64,000 nt of DNA from Salticus scenicus. Its lineage: Eukaryota; Arthropoda; Arachnida; Araneae; Salticidae. Below the pieces are notes generated by a model that was given only the letters and a program-made list of their open reading frames with translations, ran no database searches and was not told the DNA's origin. The translations under genes and the position numbers were made by a program. Positions 45,162-56,550 of the stretch are shown piece after piece. The stretch's first letter is position 1; the number at the start of each line of letters is the position of its first letter. Where the stretch lies: the NCBI GenBank assembly GCA_963930645.1, contig OZ005662.1:74173341-74237340 (forward strand), read 5' to 3'.

Positions 45162-45234
45162 GCCTGGATAGCTCAATTGGTAGAGCCTTGACCTTGTAAG
45201 TCAAAGATCCGGGGTTCAACTCCCGGTCCAGGCA
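45162..45234 (+). tRNA. tRNA-Thr(TGT)-like gene, second direct copy
   Basis: 73-nt body with intact acceptor (GCCTGGA / TCCAGGC), D arm, anticodon arm (TTGAC-CTTGTAA-GTCAA) and B box GGTTCAACTCC. Starts 289 bp after the degenerate copy. Followed by TTATTTTC, with a T4 stop. It has the usual T-stem G-G opposition. Confidence 0.62.
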
Positions 45235-45329
45235 TTATTTTCACTCAGTCGGAAAAATAAAATTTCATTAAATATGATTTTCTTCCAATCAGTTGATTGT
45301 GATTTTAATAAAAAAAAAATCTTTAGCTT

Positions 45330-45645
45330 TTCGTATATGACTTTTGTCTTATTCTTAGCGATTAAATAAAAGGATAAAGTTTACCTGCTTAATAAATTAT
45401 CGATAATCAGATTTATTATATAAATGGAACACATATTTTCAATTCCACTGAAAAATATCGATATTTCAATTATTTTGTTTCTTCAAACCTACTTCTTAAC
45501 ATTATATGGTAGTGTTACGACTGATTGTGTTGTTGCAAATAACTGATTCAAATTAGAGAGGGGAATTTATCATTGGTAAACTTTGAAAACAGAAACTGTA
45601 CGTAGTTTTGAATTTGGTGTTGAATGTTTACAAATTCAATATATA
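45330..45645. other. A+T-rich DNA, no gene seen
   Basis: Nothing recognised. Confidence 0.6.
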
Positions 45646-45653
45646 TAGTTTAA

Positions 45654-46074
45654 CGGCGCTCTTCACTCAACGTCGCCGGAAGCCCGTGCTAATGTTATTC
45701 TATGGGAAATTTTCTTTACTTATAACTCATTAACTAATACATATTTTTAAATTCGGTTTCCACATTCAGAAAATTCGCAACTGTGAAATTAACGCACTTT
45801 TTTAAAAAATGTATTTTTAAAATTTTTAATATTTTATTTTGAAATTGCAAAATGAGAAATTTCACATATTAAAAATTCGTATTTTACAGCTTCAAAATGA
45901 AAAAAAAAAAAAAAAAACAAGTTTTTAAAAAAGGTGCGTCCGTTTAACAGATGGAAATTTTCTGAATGTGAAAACAAAATTTAAAAATATGTATTAGTTA
46001 ATGAGTTATACGTAAAGAAAATTTCCCATATAATATTAGCTTCAGCTTCCGGCGATGGTGAGTGAAGCGGGCCC
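45654..46074. mobile_element. TTAA-flanked foldback element, copy 2 (421 bp)
   Basis: TTAA at 45650-45653 and 46075-46078. Termini CGGCGCTCTTCACTCAACGT and, inverted, GGGCCCGCTTCACTCACCAT; both lead into CGCCGGAAGC. Same arms and layout as 42441-42902. Confidence 0.82.
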
Positions 46075-46079
46075 TTAAG

Positions 46080-47150
46080 GATTTTACCCCATGTAGATTA
46101 CGATCGATACGCTGTTTATAAAAGATGATATGTAAAGAATTCGTAAAAGTGTTTGTATTTAAATACGTTGTACCAACATGAATGCAATATTTAATATTTT
46201 CAAAAAGACGCTACAATTTCAGAAAATGGAAAAATATTTTCACATTTTTAGATCAAGTAAATGTTTTGAACTAAGAATGTTAAATTTAATTTTTCCTGGC
46301 ATATATTTTTCACTGTCATTTAGGAATTTTAATGGTTATATGTGTACAAACGTGGCAAAGAGTTTCATAGAGAGAGGTCAGTACTTCATATCAAGTAGTT
46401 GAGGGCATAATCAAAAATTGTTTTTCATTATCAACTTTTTTCGGATGAATGAACATAGAAATATACTTCCATTTTTTTATAAATGAAAAACTTTTAAAAC
46501 TGTAAATTTGTTACCTATTGAGATAATTTTTTTTTAAACGTTGGTACGTATTCAGTATAACAGAAAACAAAACTATTTGTACCCAAAATATTTGCGAGCT
46601 ATATTTTAGTGATCAAAACTTTAACTGAATTTGCAGCAAAAATCGTTTACGCATACAACAGTATTACAAATAATATAAGATAAAGAAACTTTTTATATAA
46701 CACGTTTTTAAATTTTCTGCTGAATCATTAATAAAATACGTGATTATAAAAAATAATATATAAGCAATATTTAAGCCCGCGGACTCAGTGCAGTAAACTA
46801 ACAATAATAATGAAAAAAAAAGTTGGTTTTAAAAATAAAATATTACTCCTTTTAGAACAACGAATATTATTAGTATCATGAACTACATTAGCACTTATCA
46901 ATGTGTATAAAATTTTTAAACTGATAATGACGTCAATTTTTGTGAGATGCATCATTTAACTTTTTACAATTTTTCAACACTCACGTTTAATTAAATGTAT
47001 TTATTTTTATGTCGAAAGAAAATGAACTAGTTAATTTTTTTTGGCAAAAATAAAATTATAGCTAATATTTTAATGACTATTTTTATTGCTATTAAGCGCT
47101 TATTATTTTCATATTTTAATTAATTAAAAAGAAAACTATTCGAAAATTCG
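46080..47150. other. A+T-rich DNA, no gene seen
   Basis: The plus-strand ORF 46178-46402 lacks a recognised domain. GAACTACATTAGCACTTATC near 46880 recurs near 48998, a hint of an unclassified repeat. Confidence 0.5.
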
Positions 47151-47155
47151 AAAAT

Positions 47156-47262
47156 CTGACTTCGAAGTATTGTGTTGTCACCGGGTTCTGAGCTGCTGTG
47201 AAAGTTTCAATTGTCTAGCTAGTAGGGAAGTTAGTTAAAAAATAGATTGCAAGATTTGTACC
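47156..47262 (-). repeat. Single unit of the 34.5-kb tandem element
   Basis: In reverse complement: GGTACAAATCTTGCAATCTA, TAACTAACTTCCCTACTAGC and CAGCTCAGAACCCGGTGA, matching units of 34965-35640. Confidence 0.75.
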
Positions 47263-47264
47263 GA

Positions 47265-49025
47265 ACAAACAAACACACAAACAAACGAACAAGAATATAA
47301 GTTAATAAAAACATGGTAAAATAGTAAGTTTTAAAAAAACTATGGTTTGTATAACACTCTCTAAAATTCACGAATACCTTAAATTCCATTCTAGAGGAGT
47401 CCGAACGCAGAACCATCTATAGAAAACAATTTTCTACATAGCAATCTAAATTTAAAATGACAAAACGAAAAATAATGCAATTCATTTGTATTAAAACAAA
47501 TCGAAATTTAAGGTGACAAAATGTCAAATAAATTACACATTTAAAATGATGAAAGTGATGAGGGATAGATCAAATGACAAAATTTTAATCAATACAGCTT
47601 TTCATAATAAACATGTGTTATATATTTGCAGTTTGGTTCTAATTTAACGTATAAATACCGAAATGTAACCATATAGAAAAACTAATGAGATCAGTTGTAT
47701 CTGTACCAGCTACCTGCGGATATGCATTCAAATTATGTCAGCATGTTATTTTTAAACAAATAATGACCATCTCCCATATCAGGATTTCTACATTTATGCG
47801 CTATGGAAGCTAAGATATTGTCAATCCATACATGGGTGAAAATTGAAGCAAATATACGCCACCTGTCATACAGTGCTTACACAAAAAAGAATGAGCAAAG
47901 TTTTGTCTAATGACACTTTCACACATTACGTTTTGTGCAATTTTACACTATCTCACATGATAAGCGATAGGCCTTAAAGTTGGTAGACATTAATTTATGT
48001 CAAATTGCAATATAGTACAACTTTTTTAATAATACTTTATCCTTCTGAGACTTCTTGATAAAAAATTGCCACAAAATTAACTTTTATAAAATGTACACAT
48101 ACACACAGGCGTTTTCTACAAATGATCAAATCATCTTCAGGACATCTTAAAACTTGCAGATCCACTGAAAACCAAATGTCAAAAACTTTTACGAATCAAA
48201 TGCATTATTTTATGAACATAGAATCTATACATGTATTAAAATAAGATTTTTGTGTGTCTCTGTGTGTATGTGTCATTGTGTATGTATATCCAGAGCCTTT
48301 TAAGAAATAGGCGGATCGCAGAGCTACACAAATTTGCATGGAGGTTCGTAATGACCTCCCATGATGCACCTCGAAGCCGGATTTTCGAATTTCTTATTAG
48401 TTTTCTTTTAATTAATTAAAATGTGAAAAAAATAACCTTCTAATTTCTGATAAATTAGCCATTTAAATTTTATCCATAATTTAATTGTTGCCAATTTTTT
48501 TTTTCGACAGAATAAAAAAAAAAAAAAAAAAGAAAAAGTACATTTATTTAAAACGAGGAAACTAAATTAAATAAATTAGAAAATAAATTAGAAATATCGG
48601 TCGTATCGTTACAAATAAGATACCAAATGAAAGAAGCAATTTTTGTGAATCCAACGGATTAAACAGCTTATCGATCGGACAATTAGATTTTTTAAAATTA
48701 ACTAAAGTATGAATTTTAGGTGGCAACAGCAGAAGATTGTATGGAAACCATTTTCTGTTTTAAATAGATTATTTAAACTCTATGAACCATATTTTTATTT
48801 TATCAGTTTCATTAATAGATCCTCCTGGACGATTATTTAAATTTTGGTGTTGAAGTACACAGAATGTTTTTCGACAAGAAGTTTAATATACCAACAGCCA
48901 TTTTAATCTAAGTAACGAAACAAAAATTTAAATAATTATAAGGTAAAGAACTTTTTATAAACCATGTTTTTAAATATTCTGTAGGATCATAGCTATAGAA
49001 CTAACTACATTAGCACTTTATCAAT
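47265..49025. other. A+T-rich DNA, no gene seen
   Basis: An A run is at about 48515-48531. The minus-strand ORF 47231-47416 has no recognised domain. No repeat family called. Confidence 0.5.
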
Positions 49026-49031
49026 GCGTAC

Positions 49032-49480
49032 TGTTACGAAATTGTAAATAACCGTATTTATTTTTGCATAAATTCCTTCAAAGAGGCTTAGTAAGTTGAT
49101 AAAAATGTCAATTTTCTGCATTTCTAGCTCTTTTTCGCGTTAAAATAGCTTAATCTTCCCTTTAAAACGCATTAAAAAGCTCCAATAGGCAGGTAATGGA
49201 TTTGGCGCCAAATTTGGCGACTATAGAAAGGAGTTTATAGAAAAAATGCAGTTTGTAATACTTGGCGGGAAATTGCTGTCATTTTATGTTGATCGGATAA
49301 GCAAAATAAACATAGGAAATAACGTAAAAGCAAATATTATTTGCACCACGTATAGTGTTGTTCATATGTAACTGAGATTCAAATATAAAAGGGATACTTC
49401 ATTTTTTTCGATACTATCTATTTCGAAATTGTTATCTAATAAGCACCTAAATGGAAGACAATTGGTAAACCAATGTCGTA
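49032..49480 (+). repeat. Possible solo LTR (weak)
   Basis: Starts TGTTACGAAATTG, a form seen at LTR starts of Gypsy-type elements, and has a TATA-like ATATAAAAGGG at about 49384-49394. No matching CA-type end or second LTR was found, and no gag/pol frames are nearby. Confidence 0.3.
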
Positions 49481-49489
49481 GGTAATAGG

Positions 49490-49570
49490 GACAGGCGCCT
49501 GAGTTTTAGCGGGTGAAGAAATCGCTGCCGAAGTCAGCAGGGACCTGAAGCGAGCTTTTGAGTAATTTTA
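49490..49570 (-). repeat. Fragment related to the 34.5-kb tandem element
   Basis: Reverse complement carries CTCAAAAGCTCGCTTCAGGT then CCCTGCTGACTTCGGCAGCG, matching the CTGCTGTCTTCGGCAGCGTT part of those units. Confidence 0.6.
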
Positions 49571-49574
49571 GTAT

Positions 49575-50435
49575 TTTGTTTTATTTTATTTTTATAAAGC
49601 TATATAGAAAAGAGTGTCCTTAAAATTCAGTGACCAGCGAAGCGGGCAAAGCCTGCTAGCAAAATAATAAAGGAAATTGCTTTGCCTGAAAAAAAAAAAT
49701 TTAAATGAAAAAAAAAAAAAAATTGAGAATAAATGATAAATTTAAAATTACGAAAACAGGTGCAGAAAAGTACAATACTTTTCTTTGTACTTGAAACTTG
49801 CCATTTTTTAAAATGAATAATTTTTTATGCATATTAGAATTTTTATGTGGATTTCATCTACAGGATATATAGAGAAAAAATGTTGCACAACCTAATCTTG
49901 TTATCTTAACGAACTGTACTAAAACAGTCGTCATATGAAAAACAATTTAAATTAATACTTTGCAAACTTTTCTCTTTTCGTTAGAAAACTTTATTTTTAA
50001 GAATAAAGTTTCTTTTCGTTGCGCTTATTTTATGAACAACGTTATTTTCTTTCTCCTCGGTAACTAACAATTATATTTCATTACTTTTTTACCAAATTCA
50101 TCATTAAGATTTTTTTTTCCAATTTTATTGTTTTTTTCTGTGAATTATCTCACCTGCTGTTTCCCTAACGTAAAAAAAAGTAAAAGAATAATTCTATCTG
50201 GAAACCGAGAAAATGTCTATTTTTTTTCCCCTTTGTATAATCATTAATGGTACTAGACTATTCTTACACTTTTTATAATAGACGATATTTTTTAGTCCCC
50301 CGAAAATTTAATAATGAAGTTTTGTAATTCTTCTACACATAGTTATGGTTTATTTTATCTAGTTCCTTCTTCTTATTATTGACTAAAGATTTTTCTAGTT
50401 GAACGTTCGTTTCATCAAATTTTCTTTGTCATAAA
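49575..50435. other. A+T-rich DNA, no gene seen
   Basis: Nothing recognised beyond A and T runs. Confidence 0.6.
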
Positions 50436-50441
50436 ATGTCT

Positions 50442-50878
50442 AACAAGGAAACATTCAAAAGGAGTCGTCTTCAAAAAATATTGAAAAAAATATGTGATTC
50501 TACTCTTCCTAAAATACCAGTGAAAAAAAAAAAAAAATATATATATATATCGGCCGAAATGAATTACAGCGACCACAAAAAAATATCAAAATGAAACATA
50601 TTTGGTGATTTCACACTGTTAGGCGATCGATTTTGAGTACTTGGCGGAGAAACAAAACACGGTTCTGTTCGTACATGGCAATCTCGGTGCTAGCGAATTC
50701 AACGCTTAACAAAGCTAAATCGCCAAATATGCCTGATTTTGATAATTTTTTCTGGTCGCTGTAATTCATTTCACCCGATACTTTTTTCACTTCCTGGTGT
50801 TTTATGAAGAATAGAATCCCATGTATTTTTTTTTTTTTTTTAAATATTTTTTGAAGACCTTTCGAATGTTTCCTTGTA
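50442..50878. mobile_element. Foldback element with a second MITE at its centre
   Basis: Arms ACAAGGAAACATTCAAAAGG then TTCAAAAAATATTG and GATTCTACTCTTCCTAAAAT; right arm complements in reverse. A TA-flanked MITE (50550-50778) occupies the centre. Confidence 0.75.
50550..50778. mobile_element. 229-bp TA-flanked MITE 'TCGGSYGAAATGAATTACAGC'
   Basis: Ends TCGGCCGAAATGAATTACAG then CGACCACAAAAAA, and inverted TCGGGTGAAATGAATTACAG then CGACCAGAAAAAA; TA on both sides. Inner arms AAATATGCC / GGTGATTT-type. No ORF. Confidence 0.8.
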
Positions 50879-51064
50879 AATTACATATTTGAAATATTTA
50901 TATGGATAATTGTAATATATTTTTCATCAAGAAATAATTAATACCCAATATGGGACACTTGAATTGGTAAAGATTATCAGAAAATGTATTTTAGATTAAT
51001 ATTAAACTCCACGTACATTGTAGAAAAACGAATCTCTAATGAACATTTTTATTATTAAAATATA

Positions 51065-51238
51065 CACTGAGAAAAAATTCTGTAACTTTCATCTAGAAAT
51101 ATACAGAATAGAAATTCTCGATCATTTCGTCTGTTCAGCTCATCAGCTCATCTCTATATTTCTAGTTTAGGGATTTAGAAAATGACTACTTAGTCGTTCT
51201 AGAGGAAGACGGTATATATATATATTTTTTTCTCAGTG
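51065..51238. mobile_element. 174-bp TA-flanked MITE 'CACTGAGAAAAAA'
   Basis: CACTGAGAAAAAATTCTG at the left and TTTTTTCTCAGTG at the right, with TA outside both. Interior shares TCTATATTTCTAGTTTAGGG with 54.36 kb and 1.15 kb. Short deletion form of that family. Confidence 0.85.
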
Positions 51239-51505
51239 TACGGATTTATTACTCATGCTTATATGGTAGGCTTGGATAGAGAGCTTGTTGATTTCTACTT
51301 TAACGTGTTCACTTGACATCTTACTTTAGGTGAGATAAAGTTCTCTTTCGTTTTTAATTATTTGTAAAAATGTTGTCTGCTTTTAAAAAAACTAAAGAGT
51401 TTACCTTTAAAAGATAATGTAGAAATCTTAAGGGTAATTCATAAAATTAGCGATTTTTTTTTTTTTTGTACCAACACTAATAAATACGATTGCGAGAGGA
51501 AAATC

Positions 51506-52029
51506 GGCCCGAACACCATTTATGTAAATTCTTATGTAAATTACCCCCTGAATCCGAATACTATCACCCACCGTTTTTTAGGGACGCCCTAACCCCCCCC
51601 CCCCCCTATTTTTATCCCGTTTCGGTAATTTTATGGCTACAAATGGAAGAGAAAGGATTATTTTAACTGTTAAATATTTTCTGAGGAGCTGCAGAGTTGG
51701 GAAATTCTAAAACATGAACGTTTGCAGCAAGGGGAAAGTTTAGGGGGGATTTGCCATTGAAATTATGCATTACATTTATTATATTTTATTAATCAATTAT
51801 TATAATTTATTATGCATTATATATTTTTTTTTTGTTTTTTAAAGTTAAATAGTAATTCATTTCCATTCTCCAAATTAAATTCATGGCCATAAAATTACAG
51901 AACAATGATCAAAATTGGGGGAGGGGGTGGCGTCCTAAGAAAACAGTGGTCGATTGGGAAAAATAGAGGTCATATTCGGATTGAGGAGGTAATTTTACAT
52001 AAGAATAAGCAAAAGTGGTATCAGGGCTC
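51506..52029. mobile_element. Foldback repeat with C/G runs (about 524 bp)
   Basis: Left GCCCGAACACCATTTATGTA then AATTACCCCCTGAATCCGAA; right, inverted, GCCCTGATACCACTTTTGC and AATTACCTCCTCAATCCGAA; inner GTAATTTTATGGC / GGCCATAAAATTAC. A C run (about 51594-51606) and a GGGGGAGGGGG stretch (about 51917-51927) are in the arms. Confidence 0.7.
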
Positions 52030-52159
52030 TTTTTTTCTCAGTGCAGTGTAATTTAATTATTTTATGCTGCTGATTATTATTTGAATTAATTTAAATTTCA
52101 GTTAAAAGTTCTCTTGATTGATTGTACATAGTAAATAATGAGAATGTGTTAAAGTTTTA

Positions 52160-52695
52160 GGGGGTGTCCATTAATTATGTGAGGTGTTTAGGGGGGGGGG
52201 GAGGTCGAGCCGAATCTCACCCAATCTCGCGTGGGGGAGGGGAGGGGGTCTCGGCAAATATCAGGTTATTTTTTTCCCGAAAAAAACAGTTTAACATTTT
52301 GAGAAAATTGAGTTAAATTCAAATAAAACATGTTTCTTGACTTAGATATGGCAAAATCTGACACGATAATATTTATCGTGGCTATCCAAACGCCGTGAAG
52401 CAGCACAGTAGCCTTTCAATTGTTTTAGGCGCCACCGACCAGCCACACGCAATCTATGCACATCTATGCAATCTTAAAAACTAGTCTTAACTAGTCTTCA
52501 ATAAAAATAATAAAGCAAATTGTGTTTTTTGGAATAAATCCAACGCATTTACAGTAAAAGTACGAATAAAAGTCTGACGTGAGATTAGGGGAGGGAGGAG
52601 GGAGTCGAACCAAATCTCACAAAATCTCACCAGGGGGGAGGGGGGGTCAAATAATCGTCAAAACCGCCTTTATTATTATATAACACCTTTTTATT
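52160..52695 (+). repeat. 'GGGGTGTCCATTAATTATGTGAGG' repeat
   Basis: GGGGTGTCCATTAATTATGT, then a G-rich block and two AATCTCAC(C/A)...GGGGAGGGG blocks near 52210-52250 and 52580-52650. This wording occurs in a widespread class of arthropod repeats that I cannot assign. The usual mirror-image end is not clear here. Confidence 0.5.
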
Positions 52696-52699
52696 TATC

Positions 52700-53720
52700 A
52701 GTGTATTATAATAACATTTCGGTTGTATGTTTCTTTCAAAAAAACCTTGAAAAAGTGTAAGCAGCGATCCACTGTGTAACAAAAAAGAATTACAACTTAC
52801 TTATACGAAATTTTTTGCTTTCTCTATAAAAAGAAAAAAAAAGGTTTTAATTTTTAAAACAAGACGAATTACTTATTTCCTACAATAAAAAATTGCTGCA
52901 ACATTTATAAGTCCGAAAATACAGCTTCTTTAATAAGTAATCAAATGCAACAGTGAAAATCTCTATTGTTAAAATCCGCTTCTTTTATCTGCGTTAAAAT
53001 ATGTGTTCCTAAAAATCTCTCTTCCTTTTCAAATATCTTGAACAAAAGAGAAAGCCGGAAAATTTGATAAAGCATTGGAATGAAGCCAAAGTCTTCAACA
53101 AGTTCTTTCATTCAACTGGTGGTGTAGTTTCTTTTCTACCGGCTAGCTGGCTGCAAGGTAAGGGATTTCCCTGAGTTCTCGCTTTTGAGAAGAGAAATTG
53201 ATTGACGTCTTTCCAATGACTTTTATATACTTACTTTAGCTTAGAATGTAGCAAAAGGTTTCTTGATTTGAATCTCTGGTTTCATTTGAGAAGTAAATTA
53301 GTTTATTGAAGAATAGATATTAGACGGCGAGAGATTTTTGCCACTAAAAATATCACTCAATGTTGAATAAATCTGTGATATGAAAGATTTGGTGAACTTT
53401 TCTAAACGAAAACAATTTCCAGTCTTACTGTGAAGTCAATTTGTTTTATATTTCGAGTGAATAAAATCTACATGAAACATATTGCAAAAGAAACGTCTAC
53501 AATTTGAAATAAATAAAATGTTAAGCAGTGACTATTTTTTAGCAATTGAAATCTGCAAATTTATGGAAATTTAAAATAAACATATTCATAATAACTTTTA
53601 ACGTTTAGTGACATAAATTACATCAAAGATCTTTATAGTAATTTAGTATTCATTTTATATGACAACCTTTCTCAATGTTCGTGACTAGGCTTCAGCTCAT
53701 TTTAAAATAGCAATGTAAAA
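52700..53720. other. A+T-rich DNA, no gene seen
   Basis: No coding or repeat signal recognised. Confidence 0.6.
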
Positions 53721-53728
53721 CATGTTAT

Positions 53729-53929
53729 CATATTTGCCAACATGCTAATTAATATTCCGTAGTATTGTAAGCCCCGCCTTCTTTTTAAAACCAGTATCTT
53801 TGTAGAGCATTTTACTTCTTATTTAACCGTAATTGCATTTCGAAAATATTTCTCTAAACATTTACTGGCGTGAAAAAAAGGCTGAACTAACAACATTACG
53901 GAATATTAATTAGTATGTTGGCAAGTATG
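53729..53929. mobile_element. 201-bp MITE 'CATATTTGCCAAC' with 8-bp TSD
   Basis: Ends CATATTTGCCAACATGCTAA and, inverted, CATACTTGCCAACATACTAA; TTAATATTCCGTAG in both arms. Flanked by CATGTTAT on both sides (53721-53728 and 53930-53937). Confidence 0.88.
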
Positions 53930-53940
53930 CATGTTATATA

Positions 53941-54330
53941 CAGGGTGAATTTTGTTTTAACTGTTATTATTCAGAGCCACAGGTAACTGTATCTAACAAC
54001 CAAAATGGCACCGAACTTAGTATGGAGACTAATGGGATTTCGTGAAAGAAAAAAAAAAAAATAGTTTCAAAAATTGCCGATAGGGGTATTCAGGGTGCTT
54101 ATGTAGCTTAAAAGACCAAGTATTATCTGAAACATGGTTATCAAAGCAAAATAAAAATTTATGCTTTAATAGGCGACAATAGCGGCAGTAATTTGGTCTA
54201 TAAAAATATGTAGGCAGCTTCTAAAGATATTCTCAGCTGAATTGAGCCAGAGCTCAAAAGTAAGTCTGCGATTCACTTTACCAGAACACTGGACCAGAAC
54301 ACTTTCTTATTTCATGTTGTGTAATGTTGA
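53941..54330 (+). repeat. 'TACAGGGTG' element fragment
   Basis: Begins TACAGGGTGAATTTTG beside TA, immediately after the preceding MITE. Downstream GCACCGAACTTAGTATGG and CCAGAACACTGGACCAGAAC show no protein signal. The opposite end is not found. Confidence 0.35.
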
Positions 54331-54344
54331 GTTGAATACGTGCA

Positions 54345-54790
54345 ACTCAATAAGTGGTCATTTTCTAAATCCCTAAACTAGAAATATAGATTTTCGAGCT
54401 ATGCGCATAAGGCACGTCAATAAACGGAATAGACGAAATGATCAGAAATTTCTAATCTACACATTTTTAGATGATGCAACAATATTCTGAATATTCTGAA
54501 TATTTTGAATGTCGAGAAATTCTCGCTTGATTTTCTAGGACTGGGTCATAAACCAAGATTACAGTTGCTTAAACCCGTCTCTTGCATTCTCATTTATTTG
54601 CAGAGAATTTTAAATAACTTTGCCCTCGATAATATAGGAAAACACTCTAGAAATGTAATAGGAATTTCTAGAACTCTCTTTCAAAGGGGGGGGGGGGGGG
54701 GTAGAACGTATAAGGATGACATGGAACTATATTTTCTAGAGCCACAATTTAGAATCTAGATGTCAGTTACAGAATTTTTTCTCAGCGTGC
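54345..54790. repeat. Copy of the CACTGAGAAAAAA family (uninterrupted)
   Basis: Matches both halves of the 1.1-2.0 kb repeat and ends ACAGAATTTTTTCTCAGCGTG. The left end is worn. A G run (54687-54702) lies inside. The plus-strand ORF 54505-54759 is incidental. Confidence 0.65.
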
Positions 54791-54794
54791 TTTA

Positions 54795-55530
54795 TAAATA
54801 AAATACACTCTGATTTAGCAATTCATAATACATATTTTCTAAATAAATATAAAATTTGATGACTTAATTGCAATTACTTTTGCAGTGAATAAATTTTACT
54901 AATTGTAAATAATTTTTTTAAATAATAATAAATATTTTTTTTTTTATATTTATACATCATCAATAAATATTTTTACAATTTTCTGACTAAATATTATTTA
55001 TTCCTTTAATTCATATGGCCAGATTATACTTTTCACTGATTAATATTAAATGCTAAGTAATAGAAATATGTGTAATTGTAATTCCGAATCAGGTAAATGA
55101 AGCATAAAAATAATATTTCACTACAAAGGGATTACTTAATCTCTTACTTAAGACTTATGAAGATTAATCACATAGAATGTTATAATTATTTTTTATTTTA
55201 TAAATCCTAATATTTCCCATCTGATTTTATTATTTGGTGAATAATTTAACGTTTGGGAATTAGTAAGATTTTTTTTTACTTACTTTGAAATAATTATAAC
55301 CTAATATTATAATACCGAAAAAATTCCTGATTTATTGCTTAGAGAGAAAAAGATAAATTAAATTTTATGTTTAACTTTGTATTCCAGGCAGAGTTTTTCT
55401 GGCGCTTATTATTTTGTTGTTAGCGTAAGAATTTTTTTCCAGCAATAAAGGGCTTTATTATATGATAAAACACTCCTATTATATAAATATATGTATATAT
55501 TTGATGAAATCATGTCAAACTAAATCCTTT
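54795..55530. other. A+T-rich DNA, no gene seen
   Basis: Nothing recognised. Confidence 0.6.
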
Positions 55531-55927
55531 ATTAACCCATTAACGCCCAGCGTCCTCATTTGAGGACAGCTAATAAAAAAAAAATTGTGTTTTTTTAGAA
55601 TTATTTCTGCTTTTTAATAACATTTTATAGCATCCCTGCAAATGATTCCTCGGAGTTTTGTGTGCCTGTTATTAATTATAATTACATAATTTGGATAGTT
55701 ACTTTATGATTTTTCATTTATCACATATAAATTTATTTTTTGCGCAGATATACCAATTTAAAACCAATATAACATTTAAAATGAGGTAAAAATACAAAAA
55801 TTTAAAACTTTAAAAATACATTTTAATTAAAAACATTAAAACACTAGACAGACGTTTCGGCTAGAACACTAGCCCTCCTCAGTTTCAAACATACAAGAAC
55901 AAGATTTACAAAAAAATTCATTATGTA

Positions 55928-56330
55928 TCATAGCAAGATTAAATATTCAGGAGGAATAGCATTAGCCTTGTTCAAGGCAGAATGTTGCAATTTAGTAAAA
56001 GCGCCCTCTAGAAAAATACGGGATTCATATATATTTACATTAGAAGCTAAAATTTTAAAGTTTTCAAAATCTGGAATATGATCACAATTGAGAGAATGGA
56101 TTACGAGTTTTGATCTCAAATCTCCTGATTTATATTAGCGTTTATGTTCCTTTAATCTAATTTCATCTGTTCTGCCAGTTTCACCGATATATATAGAATC
56201 ACAATTTTTACAAGGAATACTATAGATTACACCTAGACGTTTAAGAGGGGGGACAACGGGTTTAAAGTTTGAGAGAAAGTTACTAATACGGAGTTGAGGT
56301 TTAAAGCTAGTAGAGATATTAACTGTTCTA
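55928..56330 (-). pseudogene. Penelope GIY-YIG endonuclease, C-terminal part
   Basis: Minus-strand translation from about 56330: SKLLRTVNISTSFKPQLRI, then KRLGVIYSIPCKNCDSIYIG, ETGRTDEIRLKEHK, a stop, and on in frame SKLVIHSLNCDHIPDFENFK with a downstream SRIFLEGAFTKLQHSALN. VIY...C..C...YIGETGR...R..EH is the GIY-YIG nuclease signature; the CxxC-type pair before YIG and the trailing H..DF.N.K region are as in Penelope-like elements. The stop after KEHK and the loss of everything upstream mark it dead. Its arm is repeated on the plus strand at about 56370-56460. Confidence 0.85.
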
Positions 56331-56514
56331 AGTAATTTAGAGATATTTTAAGAAATATCTCTAAATTACTTAGAATCCCGTATTTTTCTAGAGGGCACTT
56401 TTACTAAATTGCAACATTCTGCCTTCAACGAGGCTAAAGCTGTTCCTCCTGAATATTTAATCTTGTTATGATGTTTTATGAATTTTTGTAAATGTTGTGC
56501 TCTTATGTTTGACA

Positions 56515-56550
56515 CTGAGGAGGGCTAGTGTTCTAGCCGAAACGTCTGTC
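56515..56550 (+). ncRNA. Hammerhead-ribozyme-like motif in Penelope arm
   Basis: CTGAGGA (56515-56521), a 6-bp stem II GGCTAG-TGTT-CTAGCC, GAAA (56539-56542), a 2-bp helix III AC-GTCT-GT and C at 56550. Order and core words follow the type-I hammerhead (CUGANGA, GAAA, GUH). One extra G (56522) separates the core from stem II, and stem I pairs poorly as written. Penelope-like elements are known to carry hammerheads in their terminal repeats. The inverted copy is at 55847-55882; degenerate ones are in the 40.4-41.6 kb element. Confidence 0.45.

Larger units (their letters stand above)
44525..45325. repeat. Cluster of three 289-bp tRNA units, one inverted
   Basis: The leader GCCTAAAGGTTGTCTGAGTG starts at 44832 and 45121 (step 289) on the plus strand and in complement near 44640-44660. 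Tails TTTTCACTCAGTCGG and CTTCCAATCAGTTGATTG repeat in each unit. The inverted and first direct units are head to head, sharing the leader region. Confidence 0.8.

Noticed and set aside
49032..49480. Full LTR retrotransposon
   Set aside because: Only a TGTTACG start and a TATA-like word are seen; no partner LTR, primer site or gag/pol frames. Kept only as a weak solo-LTR note.
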